Part shown: positions 1 to 8,032 of the stretch, piece by piece | Layout of the letters: the number at the start of each line of letters is the position of its first letter | Numbering within the stretch: the first letter of the stretch is position 1 | Assembly (NCBI RefSeq): GCF_005869225.1 | Contig: NZ_SWFP01000004.1 | Coordinates: 62,001 to 126,000, forward strand | Length of the DNA: 64,000 nt | DNA from: Dyadobacter bucti | Lineage (GTDB): Bacteria > Bacteroidota > Bacteroidia > Cytophagales > Spirosomataceae | Reading direction: 5' to 3' | Made by a program: the position numbers and the translations under genes | The notes under the pieces: model-generated | Databases searched by the model: none | What the model saw: the letters and a program-made list of their open reading frames with translations, nothing else | What the model was told of the DNA's origin: nothing

Positions 1-2
1 CC

Positions 3-191
3 GCACTTGCCTGGACGATCGGCGATATCGGGGTTGGCTTAATGGCATGGCTCAACATTATTGCCATTCTTTTACTGCGCAAACCAGCGCTACTAGCCCT
101 CAAAGATTATCAAAATCAGAAAGACGCGGGTAAAGTCCCTGTTTTCAAACCTGGGGAGCTTGGCATTAAGAATACCGAGGAGTGGCATTAG
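3..191 (+). CDS. Sodium:alanine symporter family protein, C-terminal end (partial)
   Basis: Only the last 62 residues lie in the window; the gene starts upstream. The readable part begins with a membrane helix containing GDIGVGLMAWLNIIAILLL, followed by a charged cytoplasmic tail with KDYQNQKDAG and ending EEWH. The GD(I/V)xxGLMAxxN..ALLLL pattern followed by a KDY tail is typical of the last helix of the AGCS family (AlsT/DagA type), which imports alanine or glycine with sodium across the inner membrane. The stop codon (189-191) overlaps the stop codon of the convergent histidine kinase gene by three bases. The assignment rests on one helix and a tail, so substrate cannot be given. Confidence 0.72.
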   Translation, partial: ALAWTIGDIGVGLMAWLNIIAILLLRKPALLALKDYQNQKDAGKVPVFKPGELGIKNTEEWH

Positions 192-1657
192 CGTGAGAAT
201 AATACAAACTCAAATGCGGCGCCGTTTCCCTGCTCGCTGAAAACGCGGATGGAGCTTTGGTGTAATTCAAGGATCTTGCGGACGATCGCCAGGCCCAGCC
301 CGATGCCTTTTGCCGAAGCTGCTTGCAAGTCTGCTTGTTTGTAGCGCTCAAATATCTGCTCCTGATATTCTTTGGCAATGCCTACGCCCGTATCTTCCAC
401 TCTGATCCTGACACCATCGCCTGCCTCAGACAAGGCAATTGAAATCTGCCCGCCGTCGGGGGTGAATTTGAATGCATTATCCAGCAGGTTTTGGAAGATC
501 CGCTCCGTCAGACCAATATCCGCGAAAACAGCAGGAAGAATGCCGGATGTGTCGAGTTTCAAACGGATATTCCGCTGTTCGGCTTTCAGCTGATAGGCAC
601 TGAGAATGTCGGAAACCAGCTCTCCAATCGGAAACAGCTCCTTTTGCGGTTCAACCACATTTGATTCCAGTTTTGAATATTGAAACAGCTGGTCAACCAG
701 CATAGAAAGCTTTTTGGTGCCTTCCAGCACAATTGAAAGATAACGTTCGGTTTCGGGGCCGGACAATGTTTCGCGTTTGATCGCCAGCGTTTCGGCATAA
801 CCCTGCATGATCGAAAGCGGCGTCCGCAGGTCGTGAGACACATTGGCGATCAGTTCCTGCCGAAAGCGGTCGGTCGCGGTAATTTTCTCAAAATTCTGCA
901 CAATAACGTCGGCCATTTCATTGAAAGTAGAGGTCAAAACGCCCAGGTTTCCCTTTGCATACCCATGTATACGCGCCGAGTAATCGCCATCTTGAAAGCG
1001 CTTTACCACGCCTGCAATGCTGCAAATGCTGTCGGTGATCAGAAAAAATGTGACTATGCCGACAACAAACGCACCCAGCAATGCCGCGAAAAAGATGTAA
1101 AGAGCTAGCCTGAAATTGAGATCACTATTCAGTGAGCCCAGGATTTCCTGTTGCTTTTCACTGGCGAGTACCGCATAGACATAACCTGCCAGCTTCCCGT
1201 TTTCCAGAACCGGGGCTGCCGAAAAGATACTGGCCTCGCCCTGATGCTTGGGATTGTCGCCCAACGGCCGGTGGTTGTCGTCGGCAGCCAGCCACTCATG
1301 CACTTTATTCATATCCACTTTTTTCATGTGAACGGTCGCTTCGGGCACTACATAATCCGTGATATTTCCAAGTGTATCAAGCAGATACACCTCTATGCTC
1401 GGGTTGGCCACCATTGTGGAATGGATAATGTCGTGGGTGACGGTCGTATCGGGTCGGCCGTTTTTGATCGGTTGCGTAAAAGTGGCCAGGTGACCGGCAA
1501 TATCACCATAAAGCTGCTGATGTGCGGCCATATAGTAGGTTTTGGAAAACCGTGAGCCGATGAGTACGAACACAAGCGCAAGTACCAGCAGCAAACTGGC
1601 AAAAACGGTGCTGATCTTCCAGAATAGCAGGTTACCGCTGATGGTTTTTACAGACAT
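188..1657 (-). CDS. Membrane sensor histidine kinase (HAMP, HisKA, HATPase)
   Basis: A 489-residue two-component sensor kinase. It has a first membrane helix at about residues 10-35, a periplasmic sensor region to about 183, a second helix at about 184-208, then a HAMP linker, a HisKA domain with the phospho-accepting histidine in ELIANVSHDLRTP (about residue 275), and a catalytic ATPase domain with N box NLLDNAFKFTPDGG, G1 box DTGVGIA and G2 box GIGLGLAI. The start ATG at 1657 leaves one base after the stop of the response regulator gene; an upstream in-frame ATG at 1687 would overlap that gene and adds a non-helical tail, so it is less likely. It is co-transcribed with the response regulator and presumably phosphorylates it. 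The signal sensed is unknown. Confidence 0.93.
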   Translation of the reverse strand: MSVKTISGNLLFWKISTVFASLLLVLALVFVLIGSRFSKTYYMAAHQQLYGDIAGHLATFTQPIKNGRPDTTVTHDIIHSTMVANPSIEVYLLDTLGNITDYVVPEATVHMKKVDMNKVHEWLAADDNHRPLGDNPKHQGEASIFSAAPVLENGKLAGYVYAVLASEKQQEILGSLNSDLNFRLALYIFFAALLGAFVVGIVTFFLITDSICSIAGVVKRFQDGDYSARIHGYAKGNLGVLTSTFNEMADVIVQNFEKITATDRFRQELIANVSHDLRTPLSIMQGYAETLAIKRETLSGPETERYLSIVLEGTKKLSMLVDQLFQYSKLESNVVEPQKELFPIGELVSDILSAYQLKAEQRNIRLKLDTSGILPAVFADIGLTERIFQNLLDNAFKFTPDGGQISIALSEAGDGVRIRVEDTGVGIAKEYQEQIFERYKQADLQAASAKGIGLGLAIVRKILELHQSSIRVFSEQGNGAAFEFVLFSR

Positions 1658-1658
1658 A

Positions 1659-2363
1659 TCACAATTCTTCGTTAAACCGGTAGCCAATGCCCCAGGTAGT
1701 AAGTATATAGGTTGGGTTCGACACGTCGGTTTCTATTTTTCCTCTCAGCCGGTTGATATGCGTGTTGACCGTGTGTTCATATCCTTCAAAATCATAACCC
1801 CAAACGAGGCTCAGCAACTGTTTGCGGCTGTAACTCCTGCCCGGATTGGAGGCTAGTAGTACGATCAGCTCAAATTCCCTGGGTGAAAGCTCAATCCGAT
1901 CTCCTCGCAACATCACCTTGCGTTTGTCTACATCAATTTCCAGGTCGGCAATGGTTATCTGTGCAGATTGCGGCGAGCTGTAACGTGCTTTTTCTTCATT
2001 GCGCCGGAAGATCACGCGTACCCGGGCAATAAATTCCCGCACGCTGAATGGTTTGGTCAGGTAATCGTCCGCGCCGGTTTCCAGCCCCATCACCTTATCA
2101 ATTTCCTCCGATCGCGCAGTCAGCATCAGGATCGGCGTCTGCCTGTCGCTTTGCCGGATCTTCCTGCACACTTCCATACCATTCAGGCCGGGAAGCATGA
2201 CGTCGAGAATGATCAGTTCGAATGTCTCGGCCAATGCTCTGGTTAGCCCGTTCTGCCCGTTTTTTTCAGCGCTGATTTTGCAGCCCAGGTCCGACAGATG
2301 GATCGTCAGCAGCTCGGTGATAGCGCTGTCGTCCTCAATGATCAATACATTTTTTGAGTCCAT
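1659..2363 (-). CDS. OmpR/PhoB-family DNA-binding response regulator
   Basis: A 234-residue response regulator. The receiver domain (residues 1-120) has the acidic pair in IIEDD, the phosphorylation site Asp54 in IILDVMLPG, the Thr of LTARS and the Lys of LTKPFSVREF. The C-terminal winged helix carries the OmpR-type pattern ELSPREFELIVLLASNPG and VNTHINRLRGKIE. The start at 2363 (MDSKNVLIIEDD) is chosen because it begins right at the receiver fold; the open frame continues upstream to 2477 but with no receiver-like sequence. It is the first gene of a two-gene unit with the kinase and is divergent from the spondin lipoprotein gene, so that gene and those behind it are candidate targets. Confidence 0.93.
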   Translation of the reverse strand: MDSKNVLIIEDDSAITELLTIHLSDLGCKISAEKNGQNGLTRALAETFELIILDVMLPGLNGMEVCRKIRQSDRQTPILMLTARSEEIDKVMGLETGADDYLTKPFSVREFIARVRVIFRRNEEKARYSSPQSAQITIADLEIDVDKRKVMLRGDRIELSPREFELIVLLASNPGRSYSRKQLLSLVWGYDFEGYEHTVNTHINRLRGKIETDVSNPTYILTTWGIGYRFNEEL

Positions 2364-2502
2364 GCCGTGCCGTTTTTTTACAAAGTATATAAATAAAACA
2401 GCGCGATAGGCCGCTGTGATACTTTTGTTATAATTCCGTGACTGCGGCGGGATATCGTCTTTTTTGCTTTGCATCATTCAAACACGCAAAACTGACAACG
2501 AC

Positions 2503-3789
2503 ATGATCAAATCAATGCTCGGGCTTTCCATAACAGCCCTTATTTTATCTTCCTGCACCAAAGACCACGAACCGCAACCGACAGCCCAAACGATCACCAT
2601 CGAGAATGTGCTCGACAGCAAACCATTAGTCCAGTCGGGCACCTTCCAGGGAGCGGGAACACCGCCGGTGATCCTGCCAGGACAGTCGGTATCGATCTCT
2701 TTCTCAGCGGCGAAGAACCAGCGGCTTACTTTTGCGACCATGTACGGATGGAGCAACGACCTGTTTTTTGCACCGGAAAATCCGGGCATCAGGCTTTATG
2801 GCGACGACGGAACGCCCATTACCGGTGACGTGTCGGCACAGGTTAAGTTGTGGGACAATGGCAGCCGGATAAATGCCGCTCCGGGCGCCGCGCTCGTTCA
2901 CCCAGGAACTGCCGAGTCCGCACCAATAAATATTAAGGAAGTAAAGGGCACTGACGACTATGGGCATACATTCCTTCCGGCGGCACAATTGATGAATGTT
3001 TCGCTGAAATACGACGGTAATTCAAGATTTACTATCACATTAAAAAACGAGTCGGGTGGCACTGCCAATGAGACGCCGTTCAGTCCCGGCGTGTGGGCGA
3101 TCTCTTACACCGCCGGCACCGACTTTCTTCTGCCCGAACCGATTTATTCCAGCGGAAAAGCCACCACGGAAGGATTAACCCGCATTGCGGAAGCAGGCGA
3201 CAATGCGCCAATGAGCGCGATGTTAACCTCGCAGATAGGCATTTTCACGCCACTCTCGCCGATCTTGGTGGTGGTTTACAGCGGAAGTGAAAATCCATTT
3301 TTCAAAGCAGGTGAAAACGACCGGGGCGAAGGATTAAAAGAACTGGCGCAGAAAGGCAATGCCGACGTGCTGGCAGCCGCACTAAAAAACAAAATCGGGA
3401 TCAAAAATGTGTACGTGCTCAAAGAACCCACCAGCACTGTACTGCTTCCCAAGATCGGTGGTAATGCAGGAGGCAAGGTCTCTCAGCAGCTGACGCTGGC
3501 ACCCGGCGACCGCATCGCGATAGCGACCATGTACGGATTTTCGAACGACTGGTTCTTCGCTACGCACGGCAATGATATCGATGCCAATGCAACCGGCGAC
3601 TTTTCCAGCTCGGTAACACTGTATGATAACGGAACGGCCATCGACCAGTTTCCAGGTGCAGGCATTACGCAGTTCAACCTGGCCGGAACTCCGTTGACTG
3701 AAAGCAAGGTTATAGCGCCCGTTCCAAATCCTAACCCTTTCACCACGCTGCCAGCGATCAATAATATCGTTAAAGTAACGCTTCAATAA
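2503..3789 (+). CDS. Lipoprotein with two spondin-type domains
   Basis: A 428-residue predicted lipoprotein: residues 1-20 form a signal peptide ending in the lipobox LILSSC. The mature part contains two related domains. Each has the spondin_N pattern: GQSVSISFSAAKNQRLTFATMYGWSNDLFFAP followed by VKLWDNG in the first (shown here only as hallmark: ATMYGWSNDLFFAP and VKLWDNGS), and ATMYGFSNDWFFATHG with VTLYDNGT in the second. Spondin_N domains in Bacteroidota are found in exported proteins of unknown role. The start ATG at 2503 precedes the signal peptide; the frame is open upstream to 2464 without reason to use it. It is the first gene of a likely operon with the YHS and DoxX-like genes and is divergent from the two-component system. 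Confidence 0.82.
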   Translation: MIKSMLGLSITALILSSCTKDHEPQPTAQTITIENVLDSKPLVQSGTFQGAGTPPVILPGQSVSISFSAAKNQRLTFATMYGWSNDLFFAPENPGIRLYGDDGTPITGDVSAQVKLWDNGSRINAAPGAALVHPGTAESAPINIKEVKGTDDYGHTFLPAAQLMNVSLKYDGNSRFTITLKNESGGTANETPFSPGVWAISYTAGTDFLLPEPIYSSGKATTEGLTRIAEAGDNAPMSAMLTSQIGIFTPLSPILVVVYSGSENPFFKAGENDRGEGLKELAQKGNADVLAAALKNKIGIKNVYVLKEPTSTVLLPKIGGNAGGKVSQQLTLAPGDRIAIATMYGFSNDWFFATHGNDIDANATGDFSSSVTLYDNGTAIDQFPGAGITQFNLAGTPLTESKVIAPVPNPNPFTTLPAINNIVKVTLQ

Positions 3790-3836
3790 CCATAGTGGCC
3801 CCCGGCAGTACGCCGAGGCTTTTATCCCAATCATTT

Positions 3837-4304
3837 ATGAAAAAACAAATTGGCATACTACTGTTCCTATTTCTCATTTCAGGCCACGGTTTCGGCCAAA
3901 CGGCAGAAGTACGCAAACAGCAGTTTAATCTTGAAAAATCAAGCCTGGCCATCCAGGGCTATGATCCGGTCGCTTACTTCACAAGCCACAAGGCACTTGA
4001 AGGAAAAAAGGAGATAACCACCATGTACAACGGAACCACTTACCGGTTTATCTCGCAGCAAAACCGCGAGGAATTTGCAAAGAACCCCGCCCGCTATGAG
4101 CCTCAGTATGGAGGCTGGTGCGCCTATGCGATGGGTAAACAGGGCGAAAAAGTGGAAGTGGATCCGGAAACTTTTAAAATCCTGGACGGTAAGCTCTTTC
4201 TTTTTTATAACAAATATTTCAATAATACGCTCAAAAGCTGGAATCAGGACGAGAGCCGTCTGAAAGGCCGGGCTGATCAGAATTGGGCGCGGTTTGTACC
4301 TTAA
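3837..4304 (+). CDS. Secreted YHS-domain protein (first copy)
   Basis: A 155-residue exported protein with a signal peptide at residues 1-20 (MKKQIGILLFLFLISGHGFG). The rest matches the YHS domain family: GYDPVAYF near the start, YNGTTYRFISQQNREEF in the middle and YEPQYGGWCAYAMG with its single cysteine, followed by KILDGKLFLFYNKY. YHS domains occur in metal-handling proteins, but no substrate is established for this secreted type. The ATG at 3837 is preceded by the signal peptide directly. It lies 47 bases after the spondin gene and 15 bases before a second, diverged YHS gene, so the three are probably one transcript. Confidence 0.85.
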   Translation: MKKQIGILLFLFLISGHGFGQTAEVRKQQFNLEKSSLAIQGYDPVAYFTSHKALEGKKEITTMYNGTTYRFISQQNREEFAKNPARYEPQYGGWCAYAMGKQGEKVEVDPETFKILDGKLFLFYNKYFNNTLKSWNQDESRLKGRADQNWARFVP

Positions 4305-4319
4305 ATTTTCCAAATCACA

Positions 4320-4763
4320 ATGAAAAGATTCATTCTAATAGCAGCATTCATATTGTCCGCATTGGGCAGCTACGCCCAGCATTCAGAGATTTTTGCACCC
4401 GACGGAAAGGCCATTAAAGGCTACGATGTGGTGGCGTTTTTCAAAGAAGGCAAGCCGGTCGAGGGAGTGGACAGCCTTGTTTACAAATACAAGGAATCAG
4501 ACTGGCTTTTCGCGAGCAGCGCCAATCTGGAAGCCTTCAAAGCCGAGCCCGAAAAATTTGTTCCCCAATACGGCGGCTACTGCGCTTATGGTACTTCCGA
4601 AGGTCACAAAGCGCCCACCCAGGCAGAAACCTGGACCATTGTGGACGATAAGTTATATTTCAATTACAATATGAAAGTGAAAAACAGCTGGTCTAAAAAC
4701 CAGGAACAGCGCATCGAACAGGCGGATGTGCAGTGGCCACTCATTAAAAATTCGAAGCCATGA
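4320..4763 (+). CDS. Secreted YHS-domain protein (second copy)
   Basis: A 147-residue protein with a signal peptide (MKRFILIAAFILSALGSYAQ). It is a paralogue of the preceding gene: GYDVVAFFKEGKPVEG, then YKESDWLFASSANLEAF, VPQYGGYCAYGTSEG with the conserved cysteine, and IVDDKLYFNYN. The family is YHS; the biochemical role of this secreted type is not settled, metal binding being a guess from the family. The stop codon overlaps the start of the DoxX-like gene (ATGA, 4760-4763), so the two are translationally coupled. The tandem of two diverged copies suggests an old duplication with division of labour. Confidence 0.85.
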   Translation: MKRFILIAAFILSALGSYAQHSEIFAPDGKAIKGYDVVAFFKEGKPVEGVDSLVYKYKESDWLFASSANLEAFKAEPEKFVPQYGGYCAYGTSEGHKAPTQAETWTIVDDKLYFNYNMKVKNSWSKNQEQRIEQADVQWPLIKNSKP

Positions 4764-5158
4764 CGACCAGGAACCGTAACAGATGGTCGTGGGTGCTGAG
4801 GCTGGTAGCCGCAGGGATCATGCTGCAAACGCTTTACTTCAAGTTTACAGCTTCGCCCGAATCGGTTTATATCTTCTCACAAGTCGGTATGGAGCCGTGG
4901 GGACGCATTCTGGTGGGGATTTTTGAGCTGGTCGCATCGATATTGATCCTCATTCCACGGACTACGCCTTATGGCGCGTTGATCGGCATGGGTGTTATGA
5001 CCGGCGCATTGTTTATGCACCTTACACGTCTGGGCATTGAAGTGCAGGGTGATTCTGGCCAGCTTTTCATCTACGCTTTACTGGTGCTGTGCAGCTGCCT
5101 CACATTAGCCTATTGGTATCGCGGCAGCCTCTCGGGAATCAATGTGCAAGGAAGATAA
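4760..5158 (+). CDS. DoxX-like four-helix membrane protein
   Basis: A 132-residue inner-membrane protein with four predicted helices: roughly residues 10-28, 45-65 (GRILVGIFELVASILILIP), 70-90 and 100-122. The pattern of an early LRLVAAGIMLQTLYFKF helix, GxxELVASILIL and a late tryptophan/tyrosine-rich helix fits DoxX-like proteins of Bacteroidota. It overlaps the YHS gene by four bases and so is very likely made together with it. The link between YHS proteins and a DoxX-like protein suggests a membrane-associated redox or metal function, but that is inference only. Confidence 0.72.
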   Translation: MTTRNRNRWSWVLRLVAAGIMLQTLYFKFTASPESVYIFSQVGMEPWGRILVGIFELVASILILIPRTTPYGALIGMGVMTGALFMHLTRLGIEVQGDSGQLFIYALLVLCSCLTLAYWYRGSLSGINVQGR

Positions 5159-5166
5159 TAATAAAT

Positions 5167-5188
5167 CCTGCCGTGCCGGCGCGGCAGG
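5167..5188. repeat. GC-rich inverted repeat between DoxX-like and DinB-like genes
   Basis: The arms CCTGCCG and CGGCAGG (7 bp, perfect) surround an 8-base loop that is itself partly self-complementary (GCC/GGC). No T-run follows on the plus strand, while the minus strand continues into an AT-rich ATTTATTATTA stretch. It could be a transcript-processing or attenuating hairpin inside the operon; as a plus-strand intrinsic terminator it is poor. Confidence 0.4.
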
Positions 5189-5214
5189 GTTACCAGATCA
5201 TTAAAAAAAGCCTT

Positions 5215-5721
5215 ATGAATAGGAAAATAACAGATTCAGTTACATCGGTGGTGGAACAGATCGACAACATGCTTCATGAGCTGAGTGATGCGCAATTCTC
5301 AGTCAAACTAGAGGTGCTCTCAGGCGCTTCAGTAGGCGAACATGTCAGGCATGTGATCGAATTCTTCCAGGAGCTTAGTCAGGGTTTCCAGACGGGTTGC
5401 ATAGACTATGATGCCAGGCGCCGGGATAAAGCCATCGAAACGCAGCGCCAATACGCAATTGTACGATTGCAGGAAGTGGCGGCCAGTTTAAAAACTGAAA
5501 ACAAACTGCTTCACCTCGCATACACAGACACATCTTCGGGCCTCGAATGCCAAATCCTGACCAATTATGAAAGGGAGCTGATCTACAATCTCGAACATGC
5601 CGTGCACCACATGGCGTTAATGAAAATCGGCGTGCTGACTATTGCCGACATCCGTCTCCCGGACCATTTTGGTGTTGCCCAATCAACCATTCAATACCGG
5701 CAGGCCCAATGTGCACAGTAA
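5215..5721 (+). CDS. DinB-like family protein
   Basis: A 168-residue soluble protein, mostly helical. It has the DinB-fold signature of spaced histidines: GEHVRHVIEFFQE in an early helix and NLEHAVHHMALMKIG in a late one, where histidines can hold a metal ion. DinB-like proteins include thiol-S-transferases and many enzymes of unknown substrate. The ATG at 5215 was chosen because the upstream in-frame sequence overlaps the end of the DoxX-like gene. The 3' end overlaps the NRDE gene by 13 bases, so the two are coupled. Confidence 0.72.
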   Translation: MNRKITDSVTSVVEQIDNMLHELSDAQFSVKLEVLSGASVGEHVRHVIEFFQELSQGFQTGCIDYDARRRDKAIETQRQYAIVRLQEVAASLKTENKLLHLAYTDTSSGLECQILTNYERELIYNLEHAVHHMALMKIGVLTIADIRLPDHFGVAQSTIQYRQAQCAQ

Positions 5722-7517
5722 CCTATGTCCCAACTGCCAACGGCGTGTTCCTTACCTCGAACCGTGACGAGCGCGCGGACCGCCCGGCAGCCTTGCCGCC
5801 GCAGACGTATGATTCGGGGAATAAGTCAATTGTATACCCCAAAGACACGCAGGCGGGCGGCACGTGGATCGCGTTGCGTGACGGTCACTCGGCGGCAGTT
5901 TTGCTCAATGGTGGTTTTGAAAAACATACGCGTCAAACAACATACCGGCAAAGTCGCGGGATCGTGATGCTTGAAATTATCAGCTCAGATGAGCCTGTCG
6001 AAAGATTTGACACTATTGAACTGGACGATATAGAACCATTTACATTGATTCTTTTTTATGAACACCAATTGCGGCGCTGTACCTGGGATGGAAAACTAAG
6101 GCACATAAACTTTTTAGATCCAGGCAAAGCGCATGTTTGGTCATCGTCGACATTATATGATCGTACCGTGCAAAAACAGCGTGAGAGTAATTTGAAAGAA
6201 TGGCTTAGTGAAGAGTCTTTGATCACCCCCGAAAAAGTGCTTTCCTATCATCTGGGCGATGATTTAAAATACGAGACCTGCCAGACCCGTATGGTGCCAA
6301 ATATGCGAACGGTAAGCGTCACCTTGCTGGAAATTTCTTCGGCTGGTCAAAGCAGGGTACACTACCAAGATCTTCATTCGGAAAAAAATCTTCATAAGCC
6401 GTTTGAAACCAGAAAACATCATTTTGACAACTTTTATTGGAAAACGAAAAGGTTCCTGATCCGCTTACAGCATTGGGAATACTGGCCGTTCGAATGCGTT
6501 TACTTACCGCTTGTGCCGTTGTGGCTGTGGCTCAGTGTGCGCGCGAGGTCTCTTTGGTTCTTCAGCGCAGCTAATCCCGGGATTGAAAATTCCGGTTTTA
6601 TCCATGAACGCAAGAGCGATATTTATCCGCTGCTTCCTGCCGGATACTACCCCAAAACTATCCTGTGTAAGGCCGGAATGTCGGTCAATGTAATCGAATC
6701 GCTTGTCCGGGAATCATCATTGACATTTCCCTTAATCGCCAAACCCGACATTGGAGAGCGCGGCCTGCAAGTGAAGCTGTTGCAGACGGCTGATGACCTG
6801 CAAGATTATCGACAAAATAGCAGAGTAGATTTTCTGTTGCAGGAATATATCAATTATCCCCAAGAGATCGGCGTTTTTTATTACCGGTTTCCCGGAGAAG
6901 ATCGTGGACACATTTCGGGCATTGTCGGAAAGGAATTTTTGATTGTGACGGGTGATGGTAAAAATAATCTGCTGACATTGCTCATGCAAAATGAAAGGGC
7001 CGTGCTGCAACTTCCGGCATTGTCCAGAACATACGGTAATCGATTTGATGAAATCCCGGCTGCGGGCGAAACGCTGAACCTGGTTCCCTACGGCAATCAT
7101 AGCCGCGGCTGCAAATTTGTTAATCTTCAGGACCGCATTACTCCCGAACTGATCGGCGTGATCGATCGTGCGTGCAAACAGGTCAATGGCTTCTATTTCG
7201 GCCGCCTCGATATCCGTTTTAGAAGCTGGGAAGAGTTGACAGCGGGGCGAGACTTTTCGATTATTGAGTTAAACGGGACCGGCAGCGAGCCCACGCACAT
7301 ATACGATCCGGAACATTCACTATTCCATGCCTGGAAAGAAATTTACGGGCACTGGAAAGTCGCATTTCAAATTAGTATGGTGAATGTTAAGAGGGGCGAA
7401 CAGCGGCTAATGACTTTTAAGGAGGGTATTGAAATGTATCGTTCGCACCAATTGTATCTAAAAATGCTTAATGCTCACACCGATGTTGCCATCTCCTCGC
7501 AAATGTCAGCACAATGA
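5709..7517 (+). CDS. NRDE (TANGO2-like) domain fused to an ATP-grasp domain
   Basis: A 602-residue protein with two unrelated parts. Residues 1 to about 235 are an NRDE domain: it starts MCTVTYVP, has the name-giving SNRDERADRPA, and TWIALRDGHSAAVLLNGG. Cys2 becomes the N-terminal residue after Met removal, as in Ntn-type hydrolases. From about 250 there is a hydrophobic FECVYLPLVPLWLWL stretch and then a region like Bacteroidota ATP-grasp proteins annotated as D-Ala-D-Ala-ligase-like: FPLIAKPDIGERGLQVK (ATP-binding lysine), QEYINYPQEIGVFYYR, and a late FSIIELNGTGSEPTH with the metal-binding E and N. I know these as separate proteins, so the fusion is notable. The end overlaps the convergent copper-protein gene by 43 bases. 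Substrates are unknown. Confidence 0.8.
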   Translation: MCTVTYVPTANGVFLTSNRDERADRPAALPPQTYDSGNKSIVYPKDTQAGGTWIALRDGHSAAVLLNGGFEKHTRQTTYRQSRGIVMLEIISSDEPVERFDTIELDDIEPFTLILFYEHQLRRCTWDGKLRHINFLDPGKAHVWSSSTLYDRTVQKQRESNLKEWLSEESLITPEKVLSYHLGDDLKYETCQTRMVPNMRTVSVTLLEISSAGQSRVHYQDLHSEKNLHKPFETRKHHFDNFYWKTKRFLIRLQHWEYWPFECVYLPLVPLWLWLSVRARSLWFFSAANPGIENSGFIHERKSDIYPLLPAGYYPKTILCKAGMSVNVIESLVRESSLTFPLIAKPDIGERGLQVKLLQTADDLQDYRQNSRVDFLLQEYINYPQEIGVFYYRFPGEDRGHISGIVGKEFLIVTGDGKNNLLTLLMQNERAVLQLPALSRTYGNRFDEIPAAGETLNLVPYGNHSRGCKFVNLQDRITPELIGVIDRACKQVNGFYFGRLDIRFRSWEELTAGRDFSIIELNGTGSEPTHIYDPEHSLFHAWKEIYGHWKVAFQISMVNVKRGEQRLMTFKEGIEMYRSHQLYLKMLNAHTDVAISSQMSAQ

Positions 7518-7819
7518 CGACAGGCTTCTGCACACTCGTGGCAATGATCCATACCCATTTGGGCATGTTGCTCACATTCTTGCGCGCAAGCTATGCAGGC
7601 ATCGGCACAAACTCTGCATAAATGTGCACTGAATTGGCTTCCCAGGCTCATTACTTCGGCAGCGCTTCGGCAGATGGCGGCGCATTCAAGATCAAGCTGT
7701 ATACATTTAGCAAGATTTTTCGGGTTTTCCTCTTTTAAACACTCAGTTGCACAATAACTGCAAGCCACCGCGCAAGCAACACAAGCATCAATACAGTCCT
7801 TAAATTGTTGATTTGCCAT
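7475..7819 (-). CDS. Four-helix-bundle copper-binding protein (Csp/DUF326-like)
   Basis: A 114-residue cysteine-rich helical protein. The cysteines are arranged along amphipathic helices: CIDACVACAVACSYCATEC, CIQLDLECAAIC, CRVCADACIACAQEC and CHECAEACRHCADIC. This spacing is the hallmark of the four-helix-bundle copper-storage family (Csp1/Csp3, DUF326), which binds many Cu(I) ions inside the bundle. There is no signal peptide, so a cytosolic (Csp3-like) copper store is expected. The 3' end runs 43 bases into the end of the convergent NRDE gene. No CsoR or CueR regulator lies beside it. Confidence 0.9.
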   Translation of the reverse strand: MANQQFKDCIDACVACAVACSYCATECLKEENPKNLAKCIQLDLECAAICRSAAEVMSLGSQFSAHLCRVCADACIACAQECEQHAQMGMDHCHECAEACRHCADICEEMATSV

Positions 7820-7921
7820 GATTTTCCAGAGCTAGTAGTATATTTTAAAGCCTGAGAGTCTTCTCGTTTCGCGGATCATCGTCAATCAACTTAATTAAAA
7901 AATCTGGGAGTGATTAAAAGG

Positions 7922-7950
7922 ATTGCAATCAGGATCTAACTGTATATTTG
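7922..7950 (+). promoter_or_regulatory. Probable Bacteroidota-type promoter of the PfpI gene
   Basis: TATATTTG at 7943-7950 is a perfect match to the Bacteroidota -7 consensus TAnnTTTG. ATTG at 7922-7925 lies 17 bases upstream and can serve as the -33 element. This would give an untranslated leader of about 75 bases before the ATG at 8033. Confidence 0.5.
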
Positions 7951-8032
7951 GGTAGGTCGCCCTTCGCACTGACTTTTGATTTTTTAGCCCGGTAATGGCC
8001 CTACTAACACTTAATGTCCTAATTTTTTTATT

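Noticed and set aside
1659-2477. The long open frame of the response regulator starting at 2477
   Set aside because: The extra 38 residues are not part of a receiver domain and would extend towards the divergent lipoprotein gene's promoter.
3382-3834. A 150-codon minus-strand frame opposite the spondin gene
   Set aside because: It is antisense to a clearly recognised gene and shows no domain.
5167-5188. The GC-rich hairpin as a plus-strand terminator separating two operons
   Set aside because: No T-run follows on the plus strand; kept only as an inverted repeat.
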